This document shows, piece after piece, positions 1 through 12,600 of a DNA stretch of 64,000 bases (positions are counted from its first letter, which is position 1; each line of letters starts with the position of its first letter). The stretch covers positions 19,243,407 through 19,307,406 of the forward strand of contig NC_079515.1 in assembly GCF_000801105.2 (NCBI RefSeq), read 5' to 3'. The DNA is from Raphanus sativus. Taxonomy: Eukaryota > Streptophyta > Magnoliopsida > Brassicales > Brassicaceae. The position numbers and the translations under genes were made by a program. The notes under the pieces are model-generated. The model was not told the DNA's origin and did not search any database. It saw only the letters and a list, made by a program, of their open reading frames with translations.

Positions 1-935
1 ACTATATGAGAAAAAAGGTATGAAATAACGTTAAAATAAGAATTTTGGAGATTTTCTAATTAATAAATAAATTTAATTTTGAAAAATATTCTAGAGTTCA
101 AATTAAAAAAAAAGAAGTTTATATTGATAGTCTAAATTTTTGTAAAATATTCTCAAGAAGTCTTCTATAAAAAGTCGAATTTTTGACAAACTTTGGTCAA
201 TTTCAAAACTAACATGTTTACCGAGAAGAATTTTCGAGAAGTCTTCTTTTGGATTTTTTTTTCTTAACAAAGGAAAGTGAGAAAATTTCTAGAAATTTTT
301 TTTTTGATGGAGAACACATCTAGTAAAATCTTCTTAAAGTATTTCCGAAGTCTTCGCGGAGAGATCTGAAAATAACGATTTCATGTCTTGAACATGTGAG
401 ATGACTTACTTAATTTCTCCAATCACTCAGAAATTCGCTACAAAAACTACCAAGTCGCTAATGACCAAGAATCATGAGCTTCAATGTCTCTATGAACCTT
501 ACAAAGCTTGGACTCAAAATCTTGGTTTTTTTGATGAATTTAAAGAGAAAGTGAAAAAGATGTGATTTGTGTGCATAATTGATATGAAGAGTAAAAATTG
601 AAACTTTTGTGCATTAAGAGTTTCAAATTGGTTGTTCATGGTGGTTAGTGTATTGATGGAAATGTCAATTTTGTAAATACTTGGTGAAGAGAAGGATGAT
701 AAGGTAAAAGGCTTATTTTAGAGAAAAAAAAATAATGGCATTTTCGTGAATAACTCAAATTTGTAGGGTGAATAAAGAAAAAAATATTTTAAAACATATG
801 TTATTTTTGTGTTTGACTTGAAATTTTAGGTCATATTGTTTTTAAAAAACCCAAATATTTTATCATTTGAAACAGTTAATAATGCTGACTACTTATAAAA
901 GTGAGTTTTGCAAATATGACTCAAAACAAAAAATC
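1..935. other. AT-rich intergenic DNA, nothing recognised
   Basis: No open reading frame of note, no terminal repeats and no RNA-gene signature were seen. The stretch holds A/T homopolymer runs and short direct repeats of 'gaagtcttc'-like words around 155-360. It is the single-copy left neighbour of the duplicated block that begins at 936. Confidence 0.6.
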
Positions 936-1671
936 AAATGCAAAAGTAATCTACACGTTTGATGAAATTATCATTTGCCATATTCGCTTCAGAAGTTTGG
1001 ATTATTCACCAAAATGCTATTACTTCTTTTTTTTGAAAATACTTGTTTTACTCATCATAAATAAAATAGTTACATTAGGTTGAATCTATAACTTTTTAGA
1101 ATCTAACATATAAATTATAAAAAATACATATTCAAAATTTATAGATCTATCTTTAAGATAAAACCTTGTAATGAAAAACCTGCAAAAATAAAATAAATTA
1201 GTGAGACAAAAAAAGAGAAATTGATATAAAGTTTGGTATTTTCAAATTCAAAAAGATAAGAGAGAGGTTGAATAATTTTATAGTGAAAAGATTACATTTT
1301 TTTGTAGCCTTTATAGAAGAAAAATTTAAAATAAATTATAATTAACTAAAATTTAATATAAATAAAAATATTAATTTTAAAAATATATTTTTAAATCTAA
1401 AATTTAAATAAAATCAAACCTAAACCAAATAAAAAGGTATATTGATTTTTTTTTCCTAATCGGTGAAGATAAAATATAAAAATAATAATATCAAAATGTT
1501 AAATAAATTTTAAAAATAAAATAATAGTATATTAAAATTATTATTTATGTGTATGGTGTAGGAAAACTCCTAATTTTTCAACATATGCATTGACCTTATT
1601 GGTTTGGATATAATATATCAAGTAATGATTTCACTAGGAACAATTGTAGCTATTTCATAAAATAAGATCAT
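936..1671. repeat. Duplicated non-TE flank, copy A
   Basis: This AT-rich segment recurs at 13877-14611 with only a few single-base indels, for example one A fewer in an A-rich run and one T more in another. It belongs to a larger duplicated block, 936-3680 versus 13877-16595, which runs across the left edge of the retrotransposon insertion at 1672. Both copies end in the same ATCAT immediately before the LTR. No gene is visible. Confidence 0.9.
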
Positions 1672-1952
1672 TGTTGTAAAACTTGTATTTCTTCTTATTA
1701 TTGATGTGCCAATAGGCATCTATATATATACATGTTACAAGGAATAGATAAATGGAAAGATCTTATTTCCAATAGGAAATAGGAAATACATGGAAATAGT
1801 ATTATCCTAATACAAAACATAAATATGGTAAAGTCTAAGTCTTCCTTTCTTCCTCATGCGTCTGGTCCGGTTCGGTATTGTATGTCCGGTACGTCCGCCC
1901 GGTACTGTCCGGTACGGTTCGGTTATGTCCGTCCATCCAATGGTTTATAACA
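1672..1952 (-). repeat. LTR copy 1 (3' LTR of element 1)
   Basis: 281 bp; read on the minus strand it runs TGTTATAAACC...TTTTACAACA. The U3 part is unusually GC-rich, with repeated GTCCGGTAC words. A TATATATAGATG TATA-like box lies close to the LTR's 3' end. ATCAT (1667-1671) precedes it. Confidence 0.93.
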
Positions 1953-4900
1953 CTCCCCCTTGGACGCCATAACCGTTTCAGAGTTCATAATGTGCTTCAT
2001 GTTGCCTCATTAAAACCTTACCAGGAAAACCCAGTGGGACAAAACCTTGGTGAAGGAAAAAGAGTACAACACACACTACTCCCCCTGATGAATGCATCAC
2101 TGAAGATGTCCGTGTAAGGACTTGTAAATATTGATTCAGTGAGCTTGGAGTGTCTGTGTTTCTTTCTCTTAGAATTTCGCAGAAGAACACTTGGACGTAC
2201 TGTGCCTTATATCGTCCAACTTATAATATGGTCGACCATTATGGTCCTTGACCAAAAACGTATGTCTCTTAGACTACTAACCACTTTACTTGGTCGGATC
2301 TCATCCATAAGTGTTTATGGATCGTCCTATAGTATGACCTGGTCGTTTATGGACAGTGAGATATTTCTCTTAAGTACTATCGAAAATGTACTGAACTGGT
2401 CGATCCATATTGTGTCATAGACCTTGTCTATACACGTCCATAATTTTCTCATGAGTGTCTTAGATCATGACTTGATCAGTGATCATTACTACAATGAGTT
2501 TTACATACTCATTAGACTTTGGTTCTATAACCAAGTACACTCATCGGACCTTATTCTTGGCAATCAATCTTTCTTGCCATATGTACTATCCATACTGATA
2601 GTTGATACCTCAAAAGTCATACCACGTTTTGGGTTAACAAAATTAGTCATCTCTCATGGATGATTCGGCTGGAAAGAAGCCGGACATAGTCTTTGATTTG
2701 GTATGGTCTTTGGCGTGAACCATAATGGTTCTCTTCGCTTTTTGCTGTGACCATCTTATATCTTACTTAGGGCGTGCTGATCTCATACACATACCCACGA
2801 CTATGGTCTCTGCTATGAGTTATTGCAGTCCTTATATACATAGTCTTAAGAATCAATCTTGTTTATACACACACACAACCTTTGATGGATGTCTAAGATG
2901 TTGTTGGTGTGTTGCTATCAAGCCTTTGCCGTAGACCATTGGGTCATAGACCACGACCAATCACATGGTGATTGGTACTTCTCTCATACGGCTATATCTG
3001 TATATGCAGTCCCATGTCCTTAGTTCGTATGGACCTTTGCTAGGCGTGCTTATGGACTGCTACATGATAGCTGATCTTTTGAGATCTAGAAATAAACTGT
3101 ATCAACCTCTCTTTAGGCTGGTTCCAAACACAAGGGATTTTGTACTTCTTATAAGTATGTATGGACTGAATTGGGTTGTTCTTAGACAGATCCTTTACTT
3201 ATACAGCTGCTTAATGATTCAGTCCATGAACAGCTTAGGAACAATGCTGTTCATTGAGAATTTCTTTTCTCATCTTTGTGGTACCTTTATAATATTTGAT
3301 ACAGTGATCCATATGCTTGCTTACTACGTTTTTATCTCTTACTTATGACCAGACCTTTGTCAATTTCGAATCTGAGTAGTAGCATCCACCACATAGGAGT
3401 ATATCTCCTTATAAACTGTTTTTCGGTCTCTGTGAGTAACCTTGTGTAATCAGCTATGTTCAAATGCTGTAAATAGGCACATGCACGTCTTAGACCACGT
3501 GACCATGTCCTTATCTCACGGTTTACTTTCCTCACATGACCCATTCACTGGTTTTATCACTTGATGGCGTTTTATGGCCAATACGTCCATCTTTCTTTAG
3601 TTTAAACCCCACGTCCATTTTATTCTTTGTGAGTACTCTCGTGGGTTTATGATCCTCGCATTATATCTTATACTCAAGTGCTACTTTCTTTTATGAGTTC
3701 TCTTATATGTAAATACATCAGTGGTGTTAACACTCTTATATATGGTTCCATTGTGTTCCAGACATGTCCAAATCGATTTGAGATTTCATTATCTAGGACC
3801 TTTATTTCCTTGCAGTTTGGCGTCCCAAACTACATGGTCTGGTACCTTAGATGGTTAGCTGGCCAGCCTTATCTCCATGTCCGGACTGGTTCCCTTTTGA
3901 ACTCGGATTTATATCATTCTGTGCACCTTTTCATTTCTTTCTATCCGAGGTTCCTTTATCTTATGGAACACTTTGGTCTATCTTGTATAGACTCTGTAGC
4001 AACTTGATTGTGTCTCTTAGGACATCAAATTTCGTGGTGCATAATCTGGTATGACATTTAGTCATTCTTTTCTTTCCTTTCGGGTCAATGTGTCTGGCAT
4101 CTAGTTCTGCTAGCTTTTGCATTATTTGATCACATTCTTTGGACGTCTTAGATTATATTTCTAGTCCGAGGATCTTGCCAAGACAATGATGGTTAATACC
4201 AATCTCTTACTCTTTATCCAGCTTATAGCTTTCTCACTTTTGATGTTGGACAGTCGGATTACTCATGCAATCCGTGAACCTGGCCATTTAATCTTATCAC
4301 CCATATTTGGCTCAAGGTTTCATATAAATTCGTGGGAGAAAGTCATACTCCTATCCAACATATATTCCCAATTCTTATCTCAGTTTCTATCTTAGAAAGC
4401 ACATATGAATGTGGTGGTTAAATCTCTTTAAGATTTCATATGTCTGGTCGTGACCCGTATTCAATCTGAGATGAGAATATCTATGCTCACTTATATGGCC
4501 TGATGCATATTGTCTTTACACATGTATATCAGTGTGTTCCCAAGCATTAGGTCGTGGCCTTTGTATTATAGGAAATCGGCCAAATGATTGTCCATGGTTC
4601 TGTTCTCGACCCGGTCGGTTTCATCGTCCGTGGTACGGTCGTATGAACTTTTTTGACCGCGTCCACGTCCTGTCCATCCATCCCGGTCTCGACCGGATGG
4701 TTTATCATGATGGACGTGGCTTGTCTTTGTATTAATTTACCATGGTCATAGACCATGTCCCACGGATCATGTTCATGTTTTTATAGTATGATCATGTACC
4801 ACACGGGTGTGTATTCTCCCCCTCATGAACATGCTATAAACCATTATGCCATTTCATGATACTTGGGACAGTTAAGCCTCATGAGCTTCACTTGTGTACA

Positions 4901-4975
4901 TGTTTCACAACGTGAGATTCTATGGGATAACTCTTTTGTGCCTTTCAATTATTTGCATCAAGTTTGGATCGATCC

Positions 4976-4998
4976 GGATGGCTAGTCCGGTCATGCCA
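4976..4998 (-). pseudogene. Relic of Copia pol: integrase N-terminal motif
   Basis: The minus strand translates to WHDRTSHP, the signature of the GAG-pre-integrase/zinc-binding segment (normally LWHxRLGHP). Surrounding frames are broken by stops. The homologous site in element 2 (12914-12892) still reads LWHDRISHP. This shows that the 3.3-kb internal stretch is decayed pol rather than unrelated filler. No intact RT or RNase H motif was found in either element. Confidence 0.65.
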
Positions 4999-5470
4999 TT
5001 AAGTGTAATTTCGTATGGTTAACCAACTGGTTACCATGGCTCTTTTGCCTCTCATCATACTGATCTTAGCATAGTATTAATCAGTAGAGTATATAGGTAT
5101 AGTCTTGACCACTTTCTTATAAGGCCTTAGGCGATTTTTCTTTCATAATCTGTAGGAACCTTTTGTTCTCTTTTGCCCATTGTTTCTATATGGAAACCAT
5201 TTATTGTTAGTACTCAATGGGCCACAAAATTGGGTGTATATAATGCCCTTCAGGCAATGCCTTGGCTGTGGTCTAACTATCCTTCTAGAACAAGATTTAT
5301 TGGGAGAATTTTTATTTTTATTTTTCGTGGATATTTTTATGCTTTGTAATTCTAAGATAAATAAAAATCATTCAATAAAGGTTTTCATAAAAACACCGAA
5401 TCATATAACATAATAAGATTTAAAGTAAAACAAACAAACAAAGCAAAATTTCAGGACGTCAAATGGCCTT

Positions 5471-6109
5471 TTAGCCTATGGTCAAGCCGGCCACTCCAAC
5501 TATCACTTTGGATGTGGCTTCCTCGGATTTATTATCTCTTTCATCACAATCTGCTTCATAACCACTCATCTCATTCTTTATTTGATTCATCCACTCTCTT
5601 TGTAATAAGTATGAAAACAGATCATTGTATGTGGTGAAACATTTCTCTCTATGATGTAAAAATAGATCTCTTGGATCTGCTGTAAAGAATGTATTTTCAA
5701 GTAATTTCTCATCTGTTAACTTTTCACCACATAATATCAGGTTATGAGCTATTTCAGACAGGGTATAATTATATTCTTCCACGGACCCATAGTCCCGGAA
5801 TCTGAGGCTCATCCACTCATGCCTTATCTTTGGTAATAACACCTTAGTGTATCTGGACATTAATTATGTCCAGAGGCATCGGGGGCTCTCTATATCTCGG
5901 TACTGATTTCTCAGTTCCTCAATGAGATGATGGCTCATTACTGTTAATGCCATTTCGTTCTTGGTTCCATGATCATCCTTGATGATACATTTCCCAAGAC
6001 CCTCTGTCCATAGTATATATGAGATATTCATTGCCCATCCTAGATAGTTTTCTCCAGAAATTTCTAGGGTATCATAATCCAAGGTTGACATCTGAATCAT
6101 ATCAATCAA
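5471..6109 (-). pseudogene. Copia gag (UBN2/Retrotran_gag type), one in-frame stop
   Basis: Reading from 6109 down to 5471, a single frame of about 212 codons encodes a capsid-type Gag: an N-terminal 'LDYDTLEISGENYLGWAMNI' segment, then LLPKIRHEWMSLRF, YNYTLSEIAHNLILCGEKLT, LLENTF and LFSYLLQREWMNQ blocks, matching the order in plant Copia Gag proteins with a DUF4219/UBN2 fold. One TAA stop (5866-5864) splits it, with ATG two codons later. The usual CCHC zinc knuckle is missing downstream in this copy but survives in element 2 (13489). It would package element RNA in virus-like particles; as it stands it is broken. Confidence 0.85.
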
Positions 6110-7570
6110 TCAATTCTTATAATTCATGCATTCAAATAATCAATCAAACATGAAAATACTTTTAGAAATTTTATCACTCAATATATCAATGGTTCACACC
6201 AACCAAAACAAAAATTTCTAACAAGTATTAATCAATCAACATGAAATATCCCTTTAAGCAATCAATGATCAATGGTGAGCATTCTAGCAATATTCCTATT
6301 TCAAATTCAGTATGGAATATGCAATTTAACATAAGCTGAAAACTTTTCAGAAAAAGAAATTTTTTTTTATAAAAGGAAATTTTCTATTTTTTTTCAGAAA
6401 ATGAAACTTTCTATTTTTTTCAGAAAAGAAAACTTTCTATTTTTTTCAGAAAATGAAATTTTCCATTTTAGCAGAAAGGAAATTTCAACAAATCAATCAA
6501 TCAAGCAATCAAGAAAATAATTCAGATTTCAGTTTATAGAATTTATAGTTTATGAAATCGACCAAGATGGGTTTAAGGGGTGATCGATTTCTATTGGCTC
6601 CGATTGATCATTCAGATCATAAGGTTTTCGAGATCCAAGAACACTTAGTGTTTTGGTTTTAATTGATTTAATCAATCTCTTATTGAATAAGGAATATTTG
6701 TGCTTATAACAAACTAATGACCGTTTGATCTAGCAACTTAACGGGAGAACTAAACCAAATCTTAATTCCTCAAATTTATTTAGGGATTCAATTGTCCTAG
6801 GTTTTTAGGTTCATCAAATTTTAATGTTCAATCCTTTAACAAACCACCAAATTTGTTTTGATATGGTTCCAAAGGGTGTTTCAGATTTTATTTACCTTTA
6901 GATTGGAGAGAATCTGAAACCGGACCACCTAGAGAGAGGAGAGAAAACCGTGAACGGCTTGAACGTCTATCGCGAGCAAGGAACGGGCTGATCGGATCGT
7001 CCGGAACCTCTACTGGCTGTTGGATGAACTGTCGGATCGTCTGGTGGCTTATCGGGTGCTGATCAATTTGTCGGATGGTCAGTATGTGTGCTGGTCGGAT
7101 GAGAATGGAAAGACAGCTAGGGTTTCCTTTAGTAAAAAGGAAATTGTCAACGCGGATTGAAACGGAGGTGGAGAACGCGTCTGAAGTCGGATTGAGACGT
7201 GGTTTGCGGCGCTGGATTCTTCTCGTCGAGAGCTTCAATTTTATATATGGAACGTCGGCTAACTCCTTATGGTTTGAGAGATACGTCGATTTGAAGTTGC
7301 GTCCGAATTAGGGTTTTGAATCAAGTTGACGGCGCTTCTTGTAATAGCTCGTGAGAACGCGTCCGGTATCGGATTGCGATGAGGTCGACGGCGTTGGATT
7401 CGTCTCGTCGAGATCTTGAATTTGATAGGTGGCTCGTCGTCTGGATCCGTCGGGTTGAGGAGATACGGTGTTTTGAAGTTTCGTCTGATTTCTAGGGTTT
7501 ATTGTGGTTGCTGGGAAAAAGGGTTTCGAAATTCACTCAGTGTTTTCTCAGAGCTCTCGTGCTGATAACG
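6110..7570 (-). other. Untranslated leader of element 1 with internal tandem repeats
   Basis: This 1.46-kb leader lies between the primer-binding position and gag. It holds a diverged direct repeat of period 181 bp (units starting at 7171 and 7352, both beginning GAGAACGCGTC) and a degenerate array of about 30 bp around 6352-6480 (repeated 'ttttcagaaaatgaaa'). Open frames here, e.g. 7238-6888 minus, show no recognised domain. Confidence 0.6.
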
Positions 7571-7851
7571 TGTTGTAAAACTTGTATTTCTTCTTATTAT
7601 TGATGTGCCAATAGGCATCTATATATATACATGTTACAAGGAATAGATAAATGGAAAGATCCTATTTCCAATAGGAAATAGGAAATACATGGAAATAGTA
7701 TTATCCTAATACAAAACATAAATATGGTAAAGTCTAAGTCTTCCTTTCTTCCTCATGCGTCTGGTCCGGTTCGGTATTGTATGTCCGGTACGTCCGCCCG
7801 GTACTGTCCGGTACGGTTCGGTTATGTCCGTCCATCCAATGGTTTATAACA
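7571..7851 (-). repeat. LTR copy 2 (5' LTR of element 1)
   Basis: 281 bp, identical to 1672-1952 except for one C/T difference in the GATC(C/T)TATTTCC stretch. It is followed on the plus strand not by ATCAT but directly by internal element sequence (ggtctctgtgag), a rearrangement junction. Confidence 0.93.
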
Positions 7852-8225
7852 GGTCTCTGTGAGTATCCTTGTGTAATCAAGCCATTCCTTGAATACTTTA
7901 AATAGTAATATGAACACCTTAGTCCATGTCTCACGATTTCTTTTCCTGTCCCACACAGGACCTATTTTTCACTGGTTTTATCTTATCAGATGGTGTTTCT
8001 ATATATGGCCAATACACCCATCTCTTTTATAGATTCATTGAATCTTTCTTTGAACCCCCACGGTTTCCTTTAGTCTATGAATGCATTCTTGTATTCTCGT
8101 GGGTTCTGATCCTCGCTTATATCTTTTAAACTCAAGTGCTATTTCCTTATGCATCTTTATCTTTTATGTGTCGACACTTCTTTTATAGTCTTCCATTGTG
8201 TTCCAGACATGAACTAATCATAATG
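7852..8225 (-). mobile_element. Internal Copia fragment, element-2 type, minus orientation
   Basis: This segment is collinear with 11398-11770 of element 2 (both run from the 'tctgtgagtatccttg' block to 'ttccagacatgaactaatc') and with 3433-3770 of element 1. It abuts an LTR on its left with no target duplication and flips orientation on its right at about 8220-8230. No intact coding sequence. Confidence 0.8.
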
Positions 8226-9249
8226 GTTCCAAAATCCCTTGTGTTTGGAACCAGCCTAAAGAGAGGTTGATACAGTTTATTTCTAGATCTCAAAAGATCA
8301 GCTATCATGTAGTAGTCCATAGGCACGCCTAGCAAAGGTCCATACAAACTAAGGACATGGAACTGCATATACAGATATAGCCGTATGAGAGAAGTACCAA
8401 TCACCATGTGATTGGTCGTGGTCTATGACCCAATGGTCTACGGCAAAGGCTTGATAGCAACACACCAACAACATCGTAGACATCCATTAAAGGTTGTGTG
8501 TGTGTATAAACAAGATTGATTCTTAAGACTATGCATATAAGGACTGCAATAACTCATAGCAGAGACCATAGTCGTGGGTATGTGTATGAGATCAGCACGC
8601 CCTAAGTAAGATATAAGATGGTCACAGCAAAAAGCGAAGAGAACCATTATGGTTCACGCCAAAGACCATACCAAATCAAAGACTATGTCCGGCTTCTTTC
8701 CAGCCGAATCATCCATGAGAGATGACTAATTTTGTTAACCCAAAACGTGGTATGACTTTTGAGGTATCAACTATCAGTATGGATAGTACATATGGCAAGA
8801 AAGATTGATTGCCAAGAATAAGGTCCGATGAGTGTACTTGGTTATAGAACCAAAGTCTAATGAGTATGTAAAACTCATTGTAGTAATGATCACTGATCAA
8901 GTCATGATCTAAGACACTCATGAGAAAATTATGGACGTGTATAGACAAGGTCTATGACACAATATGGATCGACCATATTATAAGTTGGACGACATAAGGC
9001 ACAGTACGTCCAAGTGTTCTTCTGCGAAATTCTAAGAGAAAGAAACACAGACACTCCAAACTTACTGAATCAATATTTACAAGTCCTTACACGGACATCT
9101 TCAGTGATGCATTCATCAGGGGGAGTAGTGTGTTGTACTCTTTTTCCTTCACCAAGGTTTTGTCCCACTGGGTTTTCCTGGTAAGGTTTTAATGAGGCAA
9201 CATGAAGCACACTATGAACTCTGAAACGGTTATGGCGTCCAAGGGGGAG
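8226..9249 (+). mobile_element. Inverted internal Copia fragment with polypurine tract
   Basis: This is the reverse complement of about 3145-1953 of element 1, so it reads as element sense on the plus strand. It contains the conserved 3' leader and ends in the polypurine tract AAGGGGGAG (9241-9249) directly before an LTR. Together with 7852-8225 it forms a head-to-head join of two copies of the same element. Confidence 0.88.
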
Positions 9250-9530
9250 TGTTATAAACCATTGGATGGACGGACATAACCGAACCGTACCGGACAGTAC
9301 CGGGCGGACGTACCGGACAGACATTACCGAACCGGACCAGACGCATGAGGAAGAAATGAAGACTTAGACTTTACCATATTTATGTTTTGTATTAGGATAA
9401 TACTATTTCCATGTATTTCCTATTTCCAATAGGAAATATGATCTTTCCATTTATCTATTCCTTGTAACATGTATATATATATATGCCTATTGGCACATCA
9501 ATAAGAAGAAGAGATACAAGTTTTACAACA
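9250..9530 (+). repeat. LTR copy 3, plus orientation
   Basis: 281 bp, TGTTATAAACC...TTTTACAACA, several substitutions from copies 1 and 2. A polypurine tract lies on its left (as for a 3' LTR), and CGTTATCA, the first bases of the primer-binding region, on its right (as for a 5' LTR). Confidence 0.92.
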
Positions 9531-9538
9531 CGTTATCA

Positions 9539-9686
9539 TGAAACTGTGTTTTATTATTGAATCAAAGTGTTCCTTATATAGGAAATATATGGCGACATGG
9601 GCCTAAATACAATGGACCATAAACGGGCCAAGATTACAAGTAAATATCTAATGGGCTGGACATCCATAAACATAATATTCATAACA
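9539..9686 (-). repeat. LTR of element 2 (148 bp)
   Basis: It begins TGAAACTGTG and ends ATTCATAACA on the plus strand, so TG...CA on either strand. It is unlike the 281-bp LTRs except for its ends. Only one copy is present in the window. Confidence 0.7.
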
Positions 9687-12600
9687 CTCCCTTTTGGATG
9701 CCAGAACCATATAGAGCTTGTAGTGTGCTTAATGTTGCCTCATTAAAACCTTACTCGGAAAACCCAGTGGGACAAAACCGAAGTGAAGGAAAAAGAGTAC
9801 AACACACACTACTCCCCCTGTTCTGGACCTCCGTTCTTCAAGTCTGGCGCATGGACACTTTGATGGTTTAGCTTCATGGGCGCCAAATCTTGAACTGGTC
9901 CTTCTGTTGCCACGTCCCAAACGGATAGGTAAACTTCATAGATGTGTAGTTGGTGTAGACATGGTGAAGAAGTCGGCTAACATTTCTCATGACTGAACTT
10001 GTAGTACTTTGTGCTTCTTCATCATTCTCCAAATGTGTATAACCTGTTTGAGACCTTGTATAAACCTGTAACATTTATTAAAACCAAACAATCCCTTTTC
10101 TTTTGGGTTTGGTTAGTATAAATCAATCTCAAACTTTTAGTTCCTTAGAAGGTAACTTAGGATATATTGATCATGTCCCATTGTCTCATGTTCGGACATA
10201 TGCCAAATTTATCTAAGTAAAGTGCCAATAACACTTATGGCAGGGGACGTGTATGGCTTTAGTATCAATTTCTGATGGTCTGAACATATCTATAAAACTT
10301 ATCCGACCTAGTATGGCTTGCCATATCAAGGCGCCAATCATATCAATACATTTCTTTTGGTCGGATGTGCATAAGTCTTAAAAGTACTTATGTAAAATCT
10401 TTCATGGACCAAGGACACATGCCTTGTCCATAGCCATACCACGATTTGAATATAGTGGTCACTGGAACCGGTTTAGTCGGAACAGGATCGAGGAGACCGA
10501 GCCGGAACGGAGCCGGAACAAGACCGAGATGATTACATGGTCCATCTTTCTTAGATAAATTTCGACCATGAATGCCTTAGTATATCCATGATCTACTCGG
10601 ATCATGCTATGTCCATTGTGTGTGTCCCGTTCATAACTTTTGACCAAACTCTTCATGAACCTTCTTTATTATATGTCCATAACTTGTTCATGAATGGCTA
10701 TCATGCTATAATTTGATGTTCATCAAAACTAAGCCACTTTTGGATCAATATGCCGTTCCCCTTACTATGGACGTTTCAGGTCGGACAAGACCGAAAGGAA
10801 CGGATCGGAACGGGCTGGACTAGAACCAAGATGATTAAGGTCGAACTAGGTTGGACGTGATCCTAGTTGATATGGGTCTTTGGTCGTGAATCTGATGGAT
10901 TCATCCTCTTATTCTCTTTTGACCATATCACATTCTATTCTTGGTACTGTGGATCATAGATCTCAATACATATTCATGGCTATCATCTCCACTATAGATC
11001 ATTGTATTCTTATCATAGCCTGTCCAAGAATCAATCGATCTAATCATCCTTTCTTTAAGTATGAACACAAGGAATTTCCTTCATAATATATGCATGGAGT
11101 GTTCAGGGACGTTCTTATAGAACTCCTTTCACTAAGTATTACTTAGTCTTATCCTTTACATGCATTATATGCATTATATGCAGCTGCCTTTCGTTTCAGT
11201 CTATGAATAGCTTAGGAACAAAACTATTCTATGAGAATTTATTTTCTCATCTTTCTGATACTCTTATCATTTCTTTATCCAGTGATCAATCATGCTGCTT
11301 ACTACATTTCTCTTTTCTTATATCCAGACCTTTATCACTTTCGGATTTGTAGTAGCATCCACCACATAGGAGTATATCTCCTTATAATCTGTTCCTTGGT
11401 CTTTGTGAGTATCCTTGTGTAATCAAGCCATTCCTTGAATGCTTTAAATAGGAATATGAACACCTTAGTCCATGTCTCACGATTTCTTTTCCTTTCCACA
11501 CATGACCCATTTTTCACTGGTTTTATCTTATCAGATGGTGTTTCTATATATGGCCAATACACCCATCTCTTTTATAGATTCTTTGAATCTTTCTTAAACC
11601 CCCACAATTTCTTTTAGTCTATGAATGCATTCTTGTATTCTCGTGGGTTCTGATCCTCGCTTATATCTTTTAAACTCAAGTGCTATTTTCTTATGCATCT
11701 TTATCTTTTGTGTATGTATGTGTCGACACTTCTTTTATAGTGTTCCATTGTGTTCCAGACATGAACTAATCGATTAGAGATTTCATTCTTACTAAGAACC
11801 TTTATTACCTTGCAGTTTGGCGTCCCAAACTACATGGTCTGGTATCTTAGATGTTCAGCTGCGCAGCCTTATCTAAATGTCTGGTCTGGTTTCCTTATGA
11901 CCTCGGATATGTCATTTATTTGCACCTTTCTTTTTATTTCCGAGGTTCCTTATCTTATGGAACATATTGGTCTATCTTTAGACTCTATAGCAACTTGATT
12001 ATGTCTCTTCTAGGACATTAATTTCGTGGTGCTTAAGCTGGTATGACTTAGTCATTCTTTTTCTTTTCTTTTCGGGTCTAATCTGTCTGGCATTCTTTTA
12101 GCTAGCTTTGTATGATCTTTCTTTGGACGTCTTAAATCATATTCTCTGGTCCGAGGATCTTGCCAAGACAAGGATGGTTAATACCATTCCATTTCTCTTT
12201 ATACTTGTACCAGCTTATTTCTTTCTCCCCTGATGTTGGATAGTCGGATTCATCATGTAAACCGTAAACCTGGCCTTAATCTGATCACCCATATTTTGGC
12301 TCAAGGTCTCTTATAAAATCGTGGGAGGAAGACATTCTCATATCCAACATATATTCCCAATCTTATTTCATCTTCTTATGAGGTTCCATCCTAGACGGCA
12401 CATATTATTGTGGTGGTCTAATACATAATCTCTTAGGATGGTCTATGTATGGATCATGACCCTTTATAATTATTAGATGGGAATATCTATGCTCACTTTA
12501 TATGGCCTGATGCATCTTATCTTTCATACATGTAAATCCATAATGTCTCCAAGCTTATAGACTTTGAAAGTCTGAACCTTATAGGTTATGGTCTGTTCGA

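Larger units (their letters stand above)
1672..7851 (-). mobile_element. Copia-type LTR retrotransposon (element 1), minus-strand, decayed
   Basis: A 6.18-kb element reads on the minus strand. Its 5' LTR is 7571-7851 and its 3' LTR 1672-1952, both 281 bp, beginning TG and ending CA, differing at one base that I could find. Next to the 5' LTR the leader reads CGTTATCAGCACGAGAGC (7570 to 7553), the expected primer-binding position. Next to the 3' LTR is a polypurine tract, AAGGGGGAG (1961 to 1953). Order on the minus strand: 1.46-kb leader, gag (6109-5471), a 3.3-kb region with only fragments of pol, then the conserved Copia 3' leader ('GTCCCACTGGGTTTTCC' around 2040). The integrase N-terminal motif WHDR..HP survives at 4998-4976. 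The left flank ATCAT is not repeated after 7851, so the right side is rearranged. Confidence 0.9.

Noticed and set aside
1878..4735. Many plus-strand open frames of 60-130 codons, repeated at 14818-16263 and mirrored at 8183-9324
   Set aside because: They are antisense to a Copia element. Their conservation between copies comes from recent duplication of DNA, and none shows a domain or codon bias.
7852..7860. Target-site duplication for element 1 at its right end
   Set aside because: The right flank is internal element sequence (ggtctctgtg), not ATCAT; the end is rearranged.
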